Shown here one piece after another: positions 1-9,447 of a stretch of DNA of 64,000 nucleotides; position 1 is the first letter of the stretch; each line of letters opens with the position of its first letter. The notes beneath the pieces were generated by a model, which saw nothing but the letters and a program-made list of their open reading frames with translations, was not told where the DNA came from and searched no databases. The DNA is from Lactococcus paracarnosus (lineage in GTDB: Bacteria > Bacillota > Bacilli > Lactobacillales > Streptococcaceae): contig NZ_CP017195.1 in assembly GCF_006770285.1 (NCBI RefSeq), positions 1,116,001 through 1,180,000 of the forward strand, in the 5' to 3' direction. A program made the position numbers and the translations under genes.

Positions 1-519
1 TTTAAACGCTTGAATTAACTGGGACTTGGTCATACCAAATTTAGATTCCTCAGGATTGTCCATGATATCAGTCCCAAGTGAGAAGACGCCTCCAGGATTA
101 TAACGACAAGAGATTGTCTCAGGAATACTTGTCACCTCATTCAAAAACGCAACATGTTCATAAGCATCTAGATTAATGGTCGCCCCAATTTCTCTGGCAT
201 ACTGAAATTCTTGGGCTGGTGTATTATTTGAAGAAAACATAATATCTGGCCCTTTAAAGCCAAGTTTATGTGACATCAACAGTTCAATTTCAGAGGCACA
301 ATCGACACCACAATTTTCTTCTTGCAAGATTTTTAAGATAGCTGGTGTTGGTGTTGCTTTAACAGCAAAAAATTCTTTAAACCCTTTATTCCAGCTAAAT
401 GCCTTGTTAAGTGCACGTGCTTTTTCACGAATCCCCTTTTCATCATATAGATGAAAAGGTGTTGGATATGTTGCGACTATCTCTTCAAGCTGTGACTGAT
501 TTACAAAAGGTACTTTCAT
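1..519 (-). CDS. lysA: Diaminopimelate decarboxylase, N-terminal part (runs off the window)
   Basis: Cytoplasmic PLP enzyme of the last step of lysine synthesis, meso-diaminopimelate to L-lysine plus CO2. Only the first ~173 residues are present. Translation shows a fold-type III decarboxylase N-terminus: TPFHLYDEKGI at about residues 20-30, FFAVKATPTPAILKIL at about 50-65 whose lysine (residue ~54) would be the PLP Schiff-base residue, and then GVDCASEIEL, typical of LysA. The ATG at 519 follows a good ribosome binding site (AAGGAGACCCT). It lies just upstream of trmFO on the same strand with an AT-rich gap. Ornithine decarboxylase-like relatives are possible but fit less well. Confidence 0.85.
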   Translation of the reverse strand, partial: MKVPFVNQSQLEEIVATYPTPFHLYDEKGIREKARALNKAFSWNKGFKEFFAVKATPTPAILKILQEENCGVDCASEIELLMSHKLGFKGPDIMFSSNNTPAQEFQYAREIGATINLDAYEHVAFLNEVTSIPETISCRYNPGGVFSLGTDIMDNPEESKFGMTKSQLIQAFK

Positions 520-603
520 AGGGTCTCCTTATTTATCTGGGTTAAACTGAATTAGATAATACGTATTTTACATAATTATTTTTATGTAATTACCCAGAAG
601 TGA

Positions 604-1950
604 TTAGACTTCCAGATAGGGTTTCAAGGCTGTAAGTGCACGTTCTGCAACTGCAGTATAACGCTCTTTTTTATCGCGAATACGCTCCCCTTCAAGTTCT
701 TTGATAATACCAAAGTTAACATTCATCGGTTGGAAGTTTTTACTATTAGCATGTGTGACATAATAAGGTAGTGAGCCAATAGCTGTTGTTTCTGGGAAGA
801 TAACTGACGCTTCTTCTTTGAATAATTTTGCTGCATTGATGCCCGCGACTAAACCAGATGCTGCTGATTCTACATAGCCCTCTACACCAGTCATTTGACC
901 CGCAAAAAAGAGATTCTTTTGTTTTTTAGATCTAAGTGTTTGCGTTAATAGATTCGGTGAATCCATGTAAGAGTTACGATGCATGACGCCATATCTGACA
1001 AATTCAGCATTTTCTAGTCCTGGAATCATCCGGAAAATACGTTTTTGCTCACCCCACTTAAGGTGAGTTTGGAAGCCAACGATATTGTAAAGACTGGCAG
1101 CAGCATCATCTTGACGAAGCTGAACAACAGCATACGGCACATTTGTTTCATACGTCGTGCCATCGCGTTTTGTCACTGTATAGATTTCGTTTGGATTTTC
1201 AAGACCAACTGGTTTCATCGGTCCAAATAACATCGTTTTGAAACCACGCGCTGCCATCACTTCAATCGGCATGCAGGCTTCAAAGTATTTTTCCTTTTCA
1301 AACGCGTTTAACTCAGCAACCTCAGCTGTAACCAATGCTTCTTGAAAGGCGGTAAATTCCTCTTTTGACATCGGGGCATTAAGATAGGCAGCCTCACCTT
1401 TGTCATAACGGGACTTCAGATAGACCTTGCTCATGTCGATGGTACTGACATCTACGATAGGGGCTGCTGCATCATAGAAATAAAAGCCACTGCCATCATT
1501 TAACTCATGTATTTTATTGGCTAAGGTATCAGATGTTAAGGGACCTGAGGCAATGACAGTAATTTCATCATTTGGGATCTCAGTCATTTCGGCTCGGATA
1601 ACTTCGATTAGGGGATGGCTAGAAATTTGTGCTGTCACATGTGCTGCAAAGCCTTCGCGGTCAACAGCTAAGGCACCACCAGCAGGGACACGTGTGTCAT
1701 CTGCTGACTTGATAATGATACTATCCAGTTGGCGCATCTCTTCTTTCAAAAGACCAACAGCGTTAGTTATTGAATCTCCACGCAAAGAATTTGAACAAAC
1801 GAGCTCTGCAAAATCAGTTGTTTTATGTTGGGGTGTTGGCTTGACACCACGCATTTCGTAAAGCTTGACAGGGATGCCACGCTTGGCAATTTGGTAGGCA
1901 GCTTCAGAACCAGCAAGACCGGCTCCGATAACATTAATATGGTTTGACAT
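604..1950 (-). CDS. trmFO: Methylenetetrahydrofolate--tRNA-(uracil-5-)-methyltransferase
   Basis: Makes ribothymidine at U54 of the tRNA T-loop using methylenetetrahydrofolate and FADH2. The 448 residues match the family length. The N-terminus carries the FAD-binding motif [20 protein letters not shown] (residues ~6-25), then the TrmFO/GidA signature CSNSLRGDS (~52-60), and the C-terminal half has [19 protein letters not shown] around residue 350. The ATG at 1950 has an AAGGAAAC ribosome binding site. Transcribed in the same direction as lysA. Nothing odd was seen in the reading frame. Confidence 0.96.
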   Translation of the reverse strand: MSNHINVIGAGLAGSEAAYQIAKRGIPVKLYEMRGVKPTPQHKTTDFAELVCSNSLRGDSITNAVGLLKEEMRQLDSIIIKSADDTRVPAGGALAVDREGFAAHVTAQISSHPLIEVIRAEMTEIPNDEITVIASGPLTSDTLANKIHELNDGSGFYFYDAAAPIVDVSTIDMSKVYLKSRYDKGEAAYLNAPMSKEEFTAFQEALVTAEVAELNAFEKEKYFEACMPIEVMAARGFKTMLFGPMKPVGLENPNEIYTVTKRDGTTYETNVPYAVVQLRQDDAAASLYNIVGFQTHLKWGEQKRIFRMIPGLENAEFVRYGVMHRNSYMDSPNLLTQTLRSKKQKNLFFAGQMTGVEGYVESAASGLVAGINAAKLFKEEASVIFPETTAIGSLPYYVTHANSKNFQPMNVNFGIIKELEGERIRDKKERYTAVAERALTALKPYLEV

Positions 1951-2049
1951 AAATAGTTTCCTTTATAATTACTTTATTACTTCTCATTATTATAGCATAT
2001 CTCTTAATCTGATACTATCGTTTGGTCTGATAGGATAGCTAATTTTTAC

Positions 2050-2086
2050 ATAAAAAAGAGATGACCCTATCGTTATGGTCATCTCT
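2050..2086 (-). terminator. Rho-independent terminator
   Basis: On the minus strand AGAGATGACC pairs with GGTCATCTCT across a 10-base loop, followed by a T tract. It lies just downstream of the frameshifted remnant at 2119-2381, which suggests that gene was once a functional transcription unit. Confidence 0.8.
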
Positions 2087-2118
2087 CTATTACTAGCCAT
2101 TATGCAGCATTTGCTAAC

Positions 2119-2381
2119 TTACTTTAACTCAAATGAACCGATTACTTTTCCGTTATGTTTGTCATCATTTTCAATCAACTCAATCTTATAAGTAGCCTTT
2201 AACTTATCTAAAGCACTTAAGTCAAACCAGGTGGCATACCCATCTCCTCCAAATCCAAGTGAATTCGGTGCTAACTTCACACCATTTCGATAGATAACAA
2301 CATCTGGCGTCGTACCTGGTGTTAAACTTGGTCCCTTAAACTGCCAATCCCTTTATATTTAACATGTTTTATAGCTAGCAT
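2119..2381 (-). pseudogene. Frameshifted small ORF of unknown function
   Basis: Minus-strand translation from ATG 2381 gives MLAIKHVKYKG and then hits a stop, but a one-base shift near 2352 opens a ~75-residue frame (DWQFKGPSLTPGTTPD... to ...NGKVIGSFELK) that ends at TAA 2119, just before a terminator. The tail has regular beta-type periodicity and two short polar turns (GFGGDGYATWFD). I do not recognise the family. It may be the end of a larger decayed protein, or a small secreted or immunity protein broken by an indel. No signal peptide is visible in what remains. Confidence 0.45.
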
Positions 2382-2399
2382 ATTATTAGTATTTTTTGT

Positions 2400-2705
2400 T
2401 TAAAATAATATCATTGACATTGCACCATCGGCTATCGCTTTGTCCCTGAGCTCTTTTGAATTTAACTTTAACGGTTTAACATCTGCTTGAATAAATTTAT
2501 AGATAGATGTTAATTTTTCAGGAAGGTTACGGTAATTTTTAGAAATATTTCGAGATAAATTTTGAACAACATCTTCATATTTCTCTTCTTTTTCCAGACT
2601 ACCTGCTGCATCTAAAATTATTTTTAACAATACATCATTTTTTATCTCAGGGTCGTTATATGCCGAATCTAAGAGCTCAAATAATTCTTTTGATTTCTTT
2701 TCCAT
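2400..2705 (-). CDS. Small helical protein, possible bacteriocin immunity protein
   Basis: A 101-residue, highly charged, all-helical protein (MEKKSKELFELLDSAYNDPE..., ending GAMSMILF) without signal peptide or membrane segment. Size, helix pattern and the segment NLSRNISKNYRNLPEKLTSI resemble the four-helix enterocin A-type immunity family, but no diagnostic residue proves it. It sits next to a Bce-type antimicrobial-peptide resistance module, which fits an immunity role by context only. No bacteriocin structural gene was found nearby. Alternative: an unrelated short cytosolic protein. Confidence 0.4.
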   Translation of the reverse strand: MEKKSKELFELLDSAYNDPEIKNDVLLKIILDAAGSLEKEEKYEDVVQNLSRNISKNYRNLPEKLTSIYKFIQADVKPLKLNSKELRDKAIADGAMSMILF

Positions 2706-2748
2706 ATTTTATAAATATCTTTCTAATTTAGTAGTTGCATTTTTATGC

Positions 2749-3717
2749 TTATAAAACGGGTATATGTTTACTAATGTGTACAGTCGTCCCCTTTTCAATC
2801 TGACTGCTAATGTGAATATCAAAGGCAAGTTTTTTCAAGATATCCTGAGTCAAATATAAGCCTAGTCCAGTAGATTTTTGATATTTTCTGCCATTAAAGC
2901 CTGTAAAGCCATGTTCGAAAATTCTGGGTATATCTTCTGCTAAGATACCGATTCCTGTATCAGAAATATCGATCGAGTGGTCCAGTGTGATCGCAACACT
3001 ACCTGTTTTAGTATACTTTACAGCGTTATTAATTAGCTGTTCTATGGCAACAGATAACCACTTCTTATCACTCGTTATCTGCCAAGAACCGATGACAGAG
3101 ACGGATAGATCTTTCAAAATAAATTGATTGGCATACTTTTTGATGATGACATGTACCACATCTGCGACATCAAATGTCTCAAAACGAAAATCGGTCGCAG
3201 TATGTTGCAGGCGTAAATAACTTAATAAAATCGTGATATAATTATCCAACTCAACCACTTGGTTCTCCACGTCGTGATTGGTTAACCTATCTGTTTGCAC
3301 CATTAAATCAAGCGCAGAAAGGGGAACCTTCATTTGGTGTGTCCATAACTTTGTCAAATCAAGTAAGTCTTTATCAAAGGCTGCTAATGCTTGATATTTT
3401 TTTTGACTGTTATCGTTTAACTCAAAAATCAAGGCTTGGTAGTCCCGACCAAGCCTACTTGAATCTGGAAAATCAGGTAATGTTGTCACATCAACGGCTG
3501 TCAAAAACTGATGCAAACGTATGAACTTAATATAACCTAGTACTTGAAAAACCAGAAAGACCAGAAAAGGGGTAAAGAAGGCAACCCAAAATAAGGTTAG
3601 ATCGAGCCCCTCTAGCACCAAAATTAAGGCAATCAATCCTTCTGTTACAAAAAATGCCGTTAATTCACCTGTTTTCTCCTGAATAAACCTGCCTAAAAGA
3701 TGACCATGTGCTTTCAT
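2749..3717 (-). CDS. Intramembrane-sensing histidine kinase, BceS type
   Basis: Sensor kinase of 322 residues. Two membrane helices lie close together (about 17-36 and 41-62) with almost no extracellular loop, the hallmark of BceS-type kinases that sense through an associated ABC transporter. The phosphorylation site is in LTKLWTHQMKVPLSALDLM; the ATP-binding domain is complete, with N box LINNAVKYTKTG, G1 DTGIGI, F box IFEHGFTG and G2 STGLGLYL. The start overlaps the stop of the response regulator (3714) by four bases, so the two are translationally coupled. Expected to phosphorylate the neighbouring regulator in response to antimicrobial peptides handled by the upstream transporter. Confidence 0.88.
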   Translation of the reverse strand: MKAHGHLLGRFIQEKTGELTAFFVTEGLIALILVLEGLDLTLFWVAFFTPFLVFLVFQVLGYIKFIRLHQFLTAVDVTTLPDFPDSSRLGRDYQALIFELNDNSQKKYQALAAFDKDLLDLTKLWTHQMKVPLSALDLMVQTDRLTNHDVENQVVELDNYITILLSYLRLQHTATDFRFETFDVADVVHVIIKKYANQFILKDLSVSVIGSWQITSDKKWLSVAIEQLINNAVKYTKTGSVAITLDHSIDISDTGIGILAEDIPRIFEHGFTGFNGRKYQKSTGLGLYLTQDILKKLAFDIHISSQIEKGTTVHISKHIPVL

Positions 3718-4370
3718 TTCACAACATACCCCACACCTCTAACTGTATGGATCGCTTGAAAATTTAGCCCTAATAATTTTTTTCTAAGTCGACTCATGTT
3801 GACATTTAGGGTATTGGCATCGATGTAAGCATCACTTTCCCAGAGTTGTTTTAAAATAGTTTGTTTATCAACGACGATACCCACTTTTTCAAATAGACTT
3901 TTCAGAATGACAGTCTCAGTTCTCGTCAAGGTAATCATCGATTGACCATCTGAAAAATTTCCTGTTAAGTCAAGCGTATAACGACCAAATACCAAGTTAC
4001 TCACTTGCACTTTAGTTCTCCGCAAAAGGGCATTCATTTTAGCAATCAGCACGTCGACTGAAAATGGCTTACTGACAAAATCATCGGCTCCCATATTCAT
4101 GGCCATGACTGCGTTCATTTCATCTGTTGCGCTTGATATAAAGATAATCGGTACTTGGCTTACTTTTCGAATTTCTGTCGTCCAATAAAACCCATTAAAG
4201 TAAGGCAATGTAATATCCATGAGCACTAAATCTGGTTGATGCTCATTAATCTCTGACGTCACTGAACGAAAGTTGTCTGTTGCTTTTACCAAAAACTCTT
4301 CTTGTAGTCGTTCACGTAACAATTTGACAATGGTTGGATCATCTTCAACGATAAAAATTTTATTTCTCAT
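3714..4370 (-). CDS. OmpR-family response regulator, BceR type
   Basis: 218 residues. The receiver domain has IVEDD at the N-terminus, the phospho-acceptor Asp in LVLMDITLPYFNG (about residue 52) and the conserved lysine in DDFVSKPF (about 101). The C-terminal winged helix (about 125-218) ends NVNMSRLRKKLLGLNFQAIHTVRGVGYVVK-like, typical of OmpR/PhoB DNA-binding domains. It would activate the adjacent ABC transporter genes. It starts 112 bases after the permease gene, beyond a terminator, so it probably has its own promoter near 4380-4440. Confidence 0.9.
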   Translation of the reverse strand: MRNKIFIVEDDPTIVKLLRERLQEEFLVKATDNFRSVTSEINEHQPDLVLMDITLPYFNGFYWTTEIRKVSQVPIIFISSATDEMNAVMAMNMGADDFVSKPFSVDVLIAKMNALLRRTKVQVSNLVFGRYTLDLTGNFSDGQSMITLTRTETVILKSLFEKVGIVVDKQTILKQLWESDAYIDANTLNVNMSRLRKKLLGLNFQAIHTVRGVGYVVK

Positions 4371-4444
4371 AACTCTATTTTATCAAAAAGTGTGCAAAAA
4401 CGGGGAATATACAGTGAAATCACAGCCTTAACTGTTCTATAAAT

Positions 4445-4470
4445 CAAAAAACACCTAACGGTGTTTTTTA
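4445..4470 (-). terminator. Rho-independent terminator after the Bce permease gene
   Basis: AAAAAACACC-TAAC-GGTGTTTTTT forms a compact hairpin with T tracts on both strands. It separates the ABC transporter genes from the two-component genes. Confidence 0.8.
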
Positions 4471-4482
4471 TGTGATGATTGG

Positions 4483-6441
4483 TTATCTTTCTACAATTCG
4501 ATAGTAGATTTTAGACGTCTTCCTATAGATCAAGTAATAGATAATTGAGATGATTGCAATCGTGATGATACTCACTTTTGCAATAATTGACGTATTAGAT
4601 ACACCAAAGAGTTTGATTAACTTGTCAATCATCAAGAAAGCCGCTGAAAAGTGAATAATACTCACCACAATTGGCATAAAGAAGACAATCAATACTTGTG
4701 AATCTATTACCTGTTTCACTTCTTTTTTAGTCAGTCCAATCTCTTGTAAAATACGATAGCTTCTCTTATCCTCAGCTCCTTCGGAAATCTGTTTATAGTA
4801 AATGATTAAGGCAGCACCGAGAATAAACGTCATCCCTAATAGAAAACCGATAAATAGAAAACCACCAGTTATGCCATTCATCATTTTACTGACATCCGTT
4901 TTAGTTGAGACGCGAACCGTATCATTTTCTTTAGCCAATAAGATTGCTTGGTTTTTCTCGGATAGATTGAACAGTGTATCTGTATTGATAATAATGGTCT
5001 GACTTCTCGTGCTGCCATCCTTAGACTTGATCACATTACTTTTATTAAACAGATCAGTCAGTTTAATCAGTTCTTGGTCGTCTTTTACAACCGTGATATA
5101 AACATTATATGGGTTAGGTAGATTTTTTAGCTTACCTGATGCTTTGATGACTGAGAGCTTTTCCCCGTACCAATCCATTGTTTTAACATCACGATTGCTT
5201 TTAAGATTATACATTAATACTTGATTGTCGCTAACTTCTGGAATGGTATTGCCAAGTGCTATCATATCCTTGCGTGTCACGAATAATAAGGCGGCATAAT
5301 CTTTAGTGACTGAAGTCTCTGTTGTAATTTTAACATGTTTTGCCTGATCAGGTTGAAAGTCAGTAGATGTGGAAAAACTAGAATATGTCAATCGCGACTT
5401 GTTACCAAGTTTATTGTCTTTTATGAAGGTATCTAGTTTAGTTGTATTTTGTTTGATATCGCTACCAAATACTTTAACATCTGTATTTTTAGGAAATAGG
5501 TCTTTTATAACATCTTGCACACCAACGAAAAGTGCAACAGATGTTGCAATTGTAACGAAAGTCATTGTTACTAAAATTGTAATATTGGCAAGTCCTACGG
5601 CGTTTGTTTTCATCCGATAAAGCATGCTACTAGTCGTAATAAAATGCTCCGGTTTGTAGTAATAGGCTTTATTCGCTTTTTGCCGTTTCAATACAAAAAT
5701 TGTTGCGCCTATGTAAAGTAAATAGGTACCGATAATAACGAGTAAGGCTGCTATGAAAAATATCATCAAGGCAACCAGTGGATTCTTGATCGTAATTGCC
5801 ATATAGTAGGCAGTACCTAGAAACAAAACACTAAGTATTGCGACGAATAGTCGGCCACGAGGTTCTCGTTCACCACGACTACTATCTTTTAAAAGACTAA
5901 TCGCAGAATGTTTACGGATTGTGAAGAAAGCAAAGCACATGAGTAAACAAAAAATGATGAAAAACGTGATGACACTAAGTTCAATCGCAAAAACTGAAAT
6001 TCCTAGGTTAAAATAGGCTTCTCCAATGATTTTGGTAAAGACTAAAAATAAAAATTGGGATAGAATTAATCCAACAACCGTCCCAGTGATAACTGTTAAA
6101 GAGAAAGCAATGACAAGTTCCCAAAAAGAAATGGTTGAAATCTGTCGCTTGTTGAGTCCAAGAATATTATATAGTCCAAACTCTCTAGTCCGTTGTTTCA
6201 GTAAGAATCGATAACTATAGCTAACGATGATAATCGAAAAGAAAACAACGATGACGAGTCCAGCTATCAGCATGAACTTGGCATATTGCGCACCAGCCAG
6301 CTTATCTAAATCATTAGAAAACGAGATATTTGCGATGATAAAGGTCATGGCAAACATGACGGTTGTGGCTAGTAAGAATGGTGCAAAATTTGTCAATGAT
6401 TTTTTAAAATTACGAACAGCAAGTTTGATATAAAACATCAT
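4483..6441 (-). CDS. Bce-type ABC transporter permease (FtsX domains)
   Basis: 652 residues with the ten-helix layout of BceB-type permeases: a first helix near residue 20-40, a three-helix FtsX block (about 60-180), two helices near 200-255, one near 290-310, a large extracellular domain of roughly 200 residues (about 310-520) that would bind the peptide, and a last three-helix block (about 530-640). Functions with the upstream ATPase to free lipid II-cycle intermediates from peptide antibiotics and to signal to the BceS-type kinase. Its start overlaps the ATPase stop by four bases. Confidence 0.9.
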   Translation of the reverse strand: MMFYIKLAVRNFKKSLTNFAPFLLATTVMFAMTFIIANISFSNDLDKLAGAQYAKFMLIAGLVIVVFFSIIIVSYSYRFLLKQRTREFGLYNILGLNKRQISTISFWELVIAFSLTVITGTVVGLILSQFLFLVFTKIIGEAYFNLGISVFAIELSVITFFIIFCLLMCFAFFTIRKHSAISLLKDSSRGEREPRGRLFVAILSVLFLGTAYYMAITIKNPLVALMIFFIAALLVIIGTYLLYIGATIFVLKRQKANKAYYYKPEHFITTSSMLYRMKTNAVGLANITILVTMTFVTIATSVALFVGVQDVIKDLFPKNTDVKVFGSDIKQNTTKLDTFIKDNKLGNKSRLTYSSFSTSTDFQPDQAKHVKITTETSVTKDYAALLFVTRKDMIALGNTIPEVSDNQVLMYNLKSNRDVKTMDWYGEKLSVIKASGKLKNLPNPYNVYITVVKDDQELIKLTDLFNKSNVIKSKDGSTRSQTIIINTDTLFNLSEKNQAILLAKENDTVRVSTKTDVSKMMNGITGGFLFIGFLLGMTFILGAALIIYYKQISEGAEDKRSYRILQEIGLTKKEVKQVIDSQVLIVFFMPIVVSIIHFSAAFLMIDKLIKLFGVSNTSIIAKVSIITIAIISIIYYLIYRKTSKIYYRIVER

Positions 6442-7190
6442 TCTCCTCCTAATATAGCAGTCATGGTAGACATGATATCAAGATTAAAGTCTCTGGGTGT
6501 TTTGTCACCACGGTATAGTTGATGGAAAATCTTACCATCTTTGATAAATAAGACGCGACTGGCATGGCTGGCAGCTAAACTAGAGTGGGTGACCATGAGC
6601 ACAGTTTGACCGTCAGCGTTTATTTGTTCAAACAAGTCTAGTAGGACATCTGAGTTTTTTGAGTCTAGTGCCGCTGTTGGTTCATCAGCTAAAATGAGCT
6701 TAGGGTTAGTGATTAACGCACGTGCAATCGCAACCCGTTGTTTTTGCCCACCAGAGAGTTCAAATGGCTGCTTATCTAGTAGGTCTAGAATACTAAGTTT
6801 CGGCGCCAAGACTGCAAGACGCGCAGCCATTTCTTTATAAGAGTGTCTTGCCAGCACCAAGGGAAGAAAAATATTATCACGCACACTCAGCGTATCCAGT
6901 AGGTTGAAGTCTTGAAAAACAAAACCGAGATGATCACGCCTAAATTCTGCAAGACCTGCTTCTTTAATCGTACTTATCTGCCTTCCTTCAAGCACGACAT
7001 CCCCATTACTTGGTTTTTCTAGGGTGGCTAAAATATTAAGTAAAGTTGTTTTACCACTTCCACTCTCTCCCATAATTGCGATGAATTCTCCCTGTTCAGC
7101 TGTAAAACTAACATCTGATAAGGCGTGTGTCTTTTCCTTTGAAAAACGTGTTTGAAATACTTTTTCTAAATGATTAACTTGTAAAAACAT
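6438..7190 (-). CDS. Bce-type ABC transporter ATP-binding protein
   Basis: ATPase of the MacB/LolD/BceA class, 250 residues from the chosen start. Visible motifs: Walker A GESGSGKTT, Q loop FVFQDFNLLDTLSV, signature LSGGQKQRVAIARAL, Walker B LILADEPTAALD and the switch histidine in LMVTHSS. An in-frame ORF extends 40 codons further upstream, but ATG 7190 is preferred because it has an AAAAGGAGAG ribosome binding site at proper spacing and the protein then begins MFLQVNHLEKVFQ like its relatives. First gene of the transporter operon. Confidence 0.92.
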   Translation of the reverse strand: MFLQVNHLEKVFQTRFSKEKTHALSDVSFTAEQGEFIAIMGESGSGKTTLLNILATLEKPSNGDVVLEGRQISTIKEAGLAEFRRDHLGFVFQDFNLLDTLSVRDNIFLPLVLARHSYKEMAARLAVLAPKLSILDLLDKQPFELSGGQKQRVAIARALITNPKLILADEPTAALDSKNSDVLLDLFEQINADGQTVLMVTHSSLAASHASRVLFIKDGKIFHQLYRGDKTPRDFNLDIMSTMTAILGGE

Positions 7191-7372
7191 GATGACTCTC
7201 CTTTTAATTTGACAATGATAGCTAGTAGACCTATTAATTACCACTGGATATCTAGGCCACTTATACTTGATTATTATCTCACAGCCGATACGCTTTAGGC
7301 TTACAATCAACCAGTATTAACTTACAGCATTGTAAGGTCTATGACTTAACACGATAGGCCATAAATGAAATG

Positions 7373-7381
7373 TGTTATAAT
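7373..7381 (+). promoter_or_regulatory. Extended -10 promoter of a predicted leaderless gene
   Basis: TGTTATAAT is a perfect TGn extended -10 element. It ends six bases before ATG 7388, so transcription should start at or next to the A of the start codon. No Shine-Dalgarno sequence lies between. Confidence 0.75.
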
Positions 7382-7387
7382 AAATCC

Positions 7388-8584
7388 ATGAAGCTTAATA
7401 TACAAATACCGGATGAGTTATATAACAAAATAGGGCAAACAAGCCAATTTGAGGCTGTTTTTGAATCAAATAGTTTAGTCATTAAACCGCCAAATGCAAC
7501 TAATCTGTCTCAAAATATGTCCCTAAGATGGACCTTGGTACCAGCACTTATCAGTGCCATCATCGCCTTTATTATTTTTCAAACAAATCAGGTACGTCTT
7601 GTGTCACTCGTATCAGATGGGTTTTCAGTTAGTGAAGTTGCGGCCTTTTTAGGTGTCATATCTGGTCTGATTAGTTTTATGATTTCAATGCTTGTCAGAC
7701 CACATATAACAGAATTGTCCACGGGACGTATGACGAGGGTCAGGAATTTCTTTACCTTAACCATTGCGCATACGATCCTATTATACGCCTTTTATTCACT
7801 CTTTTTTTATGTCATTGATTTCGCCTTTATTGGTGCAAAATTTGATCCATTTACTGCAAGCTGGCTGATCTTAATTTTTGTGGCCATCGGTAATTTCAGT
7901 ATGATTTATGCGGCCTTGACCATCACCTTTGCTCGGATCACGACGATTTTTTCTCTAACGACAATCGGTGGGCTCTTTTTATCCATGATCACCAATGCCA
8001 ATCCTAACTGGTGGCAGATCAACTTTAGTTTTCTTGGAACGCAAAATGCTGGTAACAAGTGGCAATTTAATCTCACGCTTATTTTCTCATCTCTATTAAT
8101 GTTAACCTTAACCGATTATATTTTTGGTGATATCATTGATAAAAATAAGCTGGTTCGTGACCGCTATATCAAATTAACGATTTTACGCGTGCTCTTCAGT
8201 CTTATCTGCACGTCTTTAGCCTTAATTGGGACATTTGAAAATGTGGCTGGTTCATGGCTTCATACAGCTCATAATTTTGCGGCAAAGTCGATGGTTGCAC
8301 TCATGCTTGTTATCATTATTTTACAGAAATGGCTAGTGCCTAAAATCTCAAAAGAGTTTCTGATCCTATCCTATGCCTTCGCAGGATTTATGATTGCCCT
8401 TATCGTTTTATTTATGGGGGTGCATTATATCTCACTGACTGCCTTTGAGATTCTGGGCTATGGTTTTGGCTTTACATGGCTTGTTCTCTGCTTACAAAAT
8501 CTAAAAATCGCTTTTTCAACCACGCCAACCTATCAGCTGAACTTAACACCTGATAATAAATTAATAGTATCTGAAAAAAACTAA
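7388..8584 (+). CDS. Polytopic membrane protein, DUF998-like
   Basis: 398 residues. The N-terminal ~50 residues are soluble (MKLNIQIPDELYNKIGQ), followed by about ten hydrophobic helices between residues ~55 and 375 and a short polar C-tail. HNFAAKSMVALMLVIIIL and the following helices resemble DUF998-type membrane proteins, but no catalytic motif is visible and function is unknown. An ATG six codons upstream (7370) is inside the promoter, so 7388 is chosen; this implies translation from a leaderless mRNA. It stands alone, convergent with pheA and sharing a terminator. Confidence 0.7.
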   Translation: MKLNIQIPDELYNKIGQTSQFEAVFESNSLVIKPPNATNLSQNMSLRWTLVPALISAIIAFIIFQTNQVRLVSLVSDGFSVSEVAAFLGVISGLISFMISMLVRPHITELSTGRMTRVRNFFTLTIAHTILLYAFYSLFFYVIDFAFIGAKFDPFTASWLILIFVAIGNFSMIYAALTITFARITTIFSLTTIGGLFLSMITNANPNWWQINFSFLGTQNAGNKWQFNLTLIFSSLLMLTLTDYIFGDIIDKNKLVRDRYIKLTILRVLFSLICTSLALIGTFENVAGSWLHTAHNFAAKSMVALMLVIIILQKWLVPKISKEFLILSYAFAGFMIALIVLFMGVHYISLTAFEILGYGFGFTWLVLCLQNLKIAFSTTPTYQLNLTPDNKLIVSEKN

Positions 8585-8613
8585 CGGAATAGACAACATC
8601 CGTTAGTTTTTTT
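8574..8613. terminator. Bidirectional terminator between DUF998-like gene and pheA
   Basis: AAAAAAACTAACGGA pairs with TCCGTTAGTTTTTTT around a 10-base loop; T tracts serve both converging genes. Confidence 0.9.
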
Positions 8614-8619
8614 GAGTCA

Positions 8620-9447
8620 TTACATCTTGTAAACCTTGTATTTTCCAAGCTGTTTGACCGTAACACCGAGTTTTTCAAGGGCGTTAATTAAGTATATATA
8701 GTCACCAGAATAGACCGCATCAACTAAGAAAAAATATTCACCTAAGAAGGTTTTAAGCGGACGAGATTCTATCTTTGATAAGTTAATGCCAAAATCCGAG
8801 AATATTTTTAAGGCCTTATATAGGGCACCTGGTTGATTATCCGTTAAGGTTAGTGCTAGGGTAATTTTTTGGTCTGAAACGGGCAACTTAATTTGTGGTC
8901 TTGTCTTACCTAATATCCAGAATCGCGTATAATTCTCATCAATTTCTTGTATATCATGCGCAATAATGGTTAAGTCGTATTCAAGGCTACTGGCCACAGG
9001 TGCGATAGCAGCAAAGGGTTTATCAGGATGCGCAGCGACAAACTGCGCCGCATAGGCCGTACTATCTGTACTCTCGATTTTAGCTTCTTGAAAATGCGTT
9101 TGTAGATATTTAAGCGATTGGGCAATGGCTTGTGGATGAGAAAATATTTTATCTATCCGCTTGGTGCTATCTGTCGCCATCAACTGTTGTTTGATGGGTT
9201 GTACAATCTCGGCCTGTGCCCTGATATTATCGGCTTGTAAGTAGAGATAATCGACCGTTTGGTGGACACTACCTTCGATCGAATTTTCAACTGGAACAAT
9301 GGCAAAATCAACTAAACCAGTCTCATAATTTTTGATAACCTCAGTAATGGTATCAAAGGGAATCAAGGTATGATGGTTTTCAGGAAATGCTGCATAGGCT
9401 GCTGCATAGGTAAAAGATGCTTTCGGACCGAGATAACCAATCTTCAT
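8620..9447 (-). CDS. pheA: Prephenate dehydratase
   Basis: Converts prephenate to phenylpyruvate in phenylalanine synthesis. About 275 residues: a catalytic prephenate dehydratase domain (about 1-180; GYLGPKASFTYAAAY near the start, VPVENSIEGSVHQTVDYL, and DSTAYAAQFVA) and a C-terminal ACT domain (about 195-270) containing SKIESRPLKTFLGEYFF, the ESRP motif used for feedback binding of phenylalanine. ATG 9447 overlaps the aroK stop codon as ATGA, so the two are coupled. An upstream in-frame extension into aroK is rejected. Confidence 0.95.
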   Translation of the reverse strand: MKIGYLGPKASFTYAAAYAAFPENHHTLIPFDTITEVIKNYETGLVDFAIVPVENSIEGSVHQTVDYLYLQADNIRAQAEIVQPIKQQLMATDSTKRIDKIFSHPQAIAQSLKYLQTHFQEAKIESTDSTAYAAQFVAAHPDKPFAAIAPVASSLEYDLTIIAHDIQEIDENYTRFWILGKTRPQIKLPVSDQKITLALTLTDNQPGALYKALKIFSDFGINLSKIESRPLKTFLGEYFFLVDAVYSGDYIYLINALEKLGVTVKQLGKYKVYKM

